A stretch of 32,482 bases of DNA, taken from positions 1 through 32,482 of the forward strand of contig JAZSNN010000025.1 in the NCBI GenBank assembly GCA_045536425.1, written 5' to 3'. Numbering within the stretch: the first letter of the stretch is position 1; every line of letters starts with the position of its first letter. The notes under the pieces are model-generated. The model ran no database searches and was not told the origin of the DNA. It was given only the letters and a program-made list of their open reading frames with translations. This DNA is from UBA11540 sp045536425. Its GTDB lineage: Bacteria > Bacillota > Clostridia > Oscillospirales > Ruminococcaceae. The translations under genes and the position numbers were made by a program. Shown piece by piece: positions 30,689 to 32,482 of the stretch.

Positions 30689-30717
30689 AGTATACCAATT
30701 CTAAAAATCAATGTCAA
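30689..30717 (-). promoter_or_regulatory. Promoter of glnA
   Basis: On the minus strand TTGACA (30712-30717), 17 bases, TATACT (30689-30694), about 40 bases upstream of glnA. No GlnR-type box was confirmed by eye. Confidence 0.85.
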
Positions 30718-30798
30718 TAAAACACCACCCCAAAAACGAAAAAAATTCCGATATCAAACCAACAAGAATCCTGTCGAACGAATTTTAAAAATAATGGG

Positions 30799-30827
30799 TT
30801 GACAACGGGGATTTATTCGTATATAAT
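30799..30827 (+). promoter_or_regulatory. Promoter of the initiator tRNA
   Basis: TTGACA (30799-30804), 17 bases, TATAAT (30822-30827): full consensus, 20 bases before the mature tRNA end. Expected for a highly expressed stable RNA. Confidence 0.9.
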
Positions 30828-30847
30828 AGTAAGGCACTCGAAAATAT

Positions 30848-30924
<77 letters not shown>

Positions 30925-30931
30925 TAAAAAA

Positions 30932-30963
30932 CAGCCACAACTTTTGTTGTGGTTGCTTTTTTT
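30932..30963 (+). terminator. Terminator of the initiator tRNA
   Basis: CAGCCACAAC (30932-30941) and GTTGTGGTTG (30946-30955) pair (one G-T) around TTTT and are followed by a run of T residues. Confidence 0.88.
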
Positions 30964-31339
30964 ATTTTGTAGAGTTTGAACCTACAACCGAGGGCCCGAA
31001 GGGACAGAACGCGACCGCGTCCGGTGGACGAAACAGGGAGCGTTGCTGTCGGAAGAAACACAGAGGCTCACAAGGAGATTTATCGACGAAGTGAGACGAC
31101 AATGTTTCTGACCGAAACTATGTTCGCACAATTTCACGGGAAATATAGTTGTTTGCTTATAATCGCCTTAAGCAACCAAAAAGAAACAGTCACCAAAGGT
31201 GGCTGTTTTCTTTTTCATTTTGTAGGGTTTTAACCTACACCTTTTTCATCTTCAAGCGTTAGGTTTTGGGCGGAATGAATATTGCAGAGCGTTTTGAGTT
31301 AGGTATATAGAGCAAAATGCATAAATTTGCAATAAGCCC
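30964..31339. other. Non-coding stretch with duplicated hairpin and inverted tRNA T-arm copies
   Basis: No convincing gene lies here; a plus-strand open frame of 85 codons (30976-31233) has no ribosome site and an odd composition. TTTGAACCTACAACC (30975-30989) is the exact complement of tRNA bases 30893-30907, and a 13-of-15 copy is at 31228-31242. Each copy follows a similar hairpin with T run: CAGCCACAAC... (30932-30955) and AAACAGTCACC/GGTGGCTGTTT (31184-31208). Between them lie a nested inverted repeat (AACTAT 31116-31121/ATAGTT 31145-31150, inside it ATTTC/GAAAT) and a more GC-rich segment with GTCCGGTGGAC (31019-31029). It may be a repeat element or a structured RNA; a duplication is the simplest reading. 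Confidence 0.55.
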
Positions 31340-31368
31340 TTGCAATATGTAAAAATATGTAGTACAAT
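31340..31368 (+). promoter_or_regulatory. Promoter of riboswitch and symporter
   Basis: TTGCAA (31340-31345), 17 bases, TACAAT (31363-31368). The RNA would begin near 31375, 25 bases before the riboswitch. Confidence 0.7.
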
Positions 31369-31399
31369 AATAAACAACAGTTTAATAATTCTGTATGAA

Positions 31400-31556
31400 G
31401 TGTTCGGGAAAGTGCGAAAGCAGCCGAAGGAGTAACGCTCTCAGGTTTCCGAAAGGATGAGGACCGAATGCGGACAGAACTTTGGAGACACCCGTTAGAT
31501 CGGGGGCCGAAGGTGCAAGTGTGAAAACACAAAACTCTCAGGCAAAAGGACAAAGT
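31400..31556 (+). promoter_or_regulatory. Tandem glycine riboswitch
   Basis: Two similar aptamers lie in series. Aptamer 1 (about 31402-31467) has GCCGAAGGAGTAA, CTCTCAGGT and AAAGGA, closed by TTCGG/CCGAA. Aptamer 2 (about 31478-31556) has GCCGAAGGTGCAA, CTCTCAGGCAAAAGGAC, closed by CTTTG/CAAAG. These are the conserved blocks of the glycine riboswitch (gcvT element). A terminator-like hairpin at 31558-31583 completes the expression platform. It controls the downstream symporter. Confidence 0.93.
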
Positions 31557-31557
31557 T

Positions 31558-31583
31558 ATTGCTTCTAGCAATCTTGTTTTTTT
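31558..31583 (+). terminator. Riboswitch expression-platform terminator
   Basis: ATTGC (31558-31562) and GCAAT (31568-31572) pair, with T residues at 31577-31583. The stem directly follows the closing helix of aptamer 2, so helix formation there can compete with it. The short stem is weak on its own. Confidence 0.6.
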
Positions 31584-31636
31584 GGCGGAGTGCACTCGCA
31601 CGTCGTCAATTTTTTTATTTTCTAGGAGGAGAAATC

Positions 31637-32482
31637 ATGGAAAAGTTTCTCGAAAAGGTTGCCGAAATTAACGGCAGCGTAAACGGAGTGGTATGGGGTA
31701 TATTTGGCCTCGCACTTCTCATCGGTACAGGCGTTATCGTAACGCTCAGCACAAAGGTATTTCAGATCACACACATAAAGCTCTGGTGGAAGAATACCAT
31801 CGGAAGCTTGTTCACAAAGGGCGTTATGAAGCACCGCAAGGAAAAGGGCGTTATCTCACCCTTCCAGGCGCTTTGTACAGCTCTTGCCGCAACGGTCGGT
31901 ACAGGTAACATCGCAGGTGTTGCTGCGGCTATTGCCATCGGTGGTGCGGGTGCGGTTTTCTGGATGTGGGTTGCCGCTTTCTTTGGAATGATGACAAACT
32001 ACGCAGAAAACGTTCTCGGTATCTACTTTAGACGTAAAAACAGCGAAGGCGAATGGTCGGGCGGTGCAATGTACTACCTGCAGGACGGTGTCGGAAGATA
32101 TTCCTACAAGGATGCACACGGAGAAGCGACCCTCAAAAAGCCCGGCAGAATTCTCGCAGTTTTGTTCTGTATCTTCACAATGCTCGCTTCCTTCGGTATC
32201 GGAAGTATGGGTCAGGTAAATAAGATCGTTGCAAACGTTGCAGCGGCGTGTGACGTAGAGGCAATTTCCAGTATCACTGTGTTTGGTGACGTATCTCTTT
32301 ATAGCCTTCTCATCGGTGTAGTTATAATGATTCTCACTGCTATCATCACCCTCGGCGGTGTAAAGAGAATCGCAAACGTTGCGGAAAAGATCGTTCCTTT
32401 CATGGTCGTTCTCTTCGTTGCAGGAAGCCTTGTTATCATCGGTATCAACTATCAGGCGATCATCCCCGCGTTCAAGGCAATC
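31637..32482 (+). CDS. Na+:alanine/glycine symporter (AGCS family), partial
   Basis: The first 282 codons are present and the frame is open to the window edge; full AGCS proteins have about 450-500 residues. Signatures are the N-terminal helix VWGIFGLALLIGTGVIVTLS, the sodium/substrate region FQALCTALAATVGTGNIAGVAAAIAIGGAGAVFWMWVAAFFGM with its GTGNIAG core, and ENVLGIYFRRKN...GGAMYYLQDG. It moves alanine or glycine with sodium across the membrane. TAGGAGGAG lies before ATG 31637. Controlled by the tandem glycine riboswitch, which suggests that glycine is its substrate. Confidence 0.93.
   Translation, partial: MEKFLEKVAEINGSVNGVVWGIFGLALLIGTGVIVTLSTKVFQITHIKLWWKNTIGSLFTKGVMKHRKEKGVISPFQALCTALAATVGTGNIAGVAAAIAIGGAGAVFWMWVAAFFGMMTNYAENVLGIYFRRKNSEGEWSGGAMYYLQDGVGRYSYKDAHGEATLKKPGRILAVLFCIFTMLASFGIGSMGQVNKIVANVAAACDVEAISSITVFGDVSLYSLLIGVVIMILTAIITLGGVKRIANVAEKIVPFMVVLFVAGSLVIIGINYQAIIPAFKAI

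Noticed and set aside
30976..31233. A plus-strand 85-codon frame after the tRNA
   Set aside because: No ribosome site, an Arg/Thr-rich unnatural composition, and it starts inside the inverted T-arm copy.
31299..31601. A 100-codon minus-strand frame
   Set aside because: It is the complement of the glycine riboswitch, its promoter and its terminator.

Overview
The window looks like a chromosomal segment of a Gram-positive, low-to-medium GC Clostridia bacterium, most likely an Oscillospiraceae/Ruminococcaceae-type gut lineage; this placement is inferred from gene content, not from a search. The pointers are a Firmicutes-style rimP-nusA-rnpM-ylxQ-infB-rbfA-nrnA-truB-ribF operon, spoVT and a SpoIIM-like protein, strong AGGAGG-type ribosome sites with occasional TTG starts, and many near-consensus TTGACA-N17-TATAAT promoters. 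No rRNA, CRISPR array, transposase or integrase was seen.

Layout. 1-4.4 kb: a cluster of short hairpins, a stand-alone DnaB-C/RecA-like ATPase, an MgtC/SapB membrane protein with a hairpin in its leader, a truncated sigma-70-like protein, and a LysR regulator divergent from a CofE-like (F420-0:glutamate ligase family) protein. 4.45-12.16 kb: an AT-richer accessory block lying between two near-identical bidirectional terminators. It has a leftward three-gene module (HTH regulator, zinc-ribbon/TM/LRR surface protein, degenerate Ser/Thr kinase), a small helical protein, a small Xre repressor, and a rightward five-gene operon (SPFH/YdjI-like protein with zinc ribbons plus four membrane or unknown proteins). 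Its promoter is perfect and is overlapped by a 14-bp palindrome, the probable Xre operator. This block is the best candidate for an undescribed system: a membrane-stress, envelope-sensing or possibly defence island. 12.16-15.5 kb: a lipoprotein, an alpha/beta hydrolase, a GTAGGGGCG inverted-repeat element, spoVT, a PadR-like regulator and an orphan metal/corrinoid-type solute-binding lipoprotein.

15.6-23.7 kb: the leftward transcription/translation operon, promoter near 23,650-23,676, with an intrinsic terminator between nrnA and truB. 23.7-26.9 kb: leftward proC, SpoIIM-like and YesL-like genes, divergent from a cation-diffusion-facilitator exporter with a His-rich tail. 27-30.7 kb: a cytoplasmic GH3 beta-glycosidase and a type I glutamine synthetase. 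30.8-32.5 kb: an initiator tRNA-Met with its own promoter, a non-coding stretch holding a duplicated hairpin and inverted T-arm copies, and a tandem glycine riboswitch driving a Na+:alanine/glycine symporter that runs off the right edge.

Gene starts were chosen from visible ribosome sites; several differ from the longest open frame. Family assignments come from recognising motifs by eye; no homology search was run.
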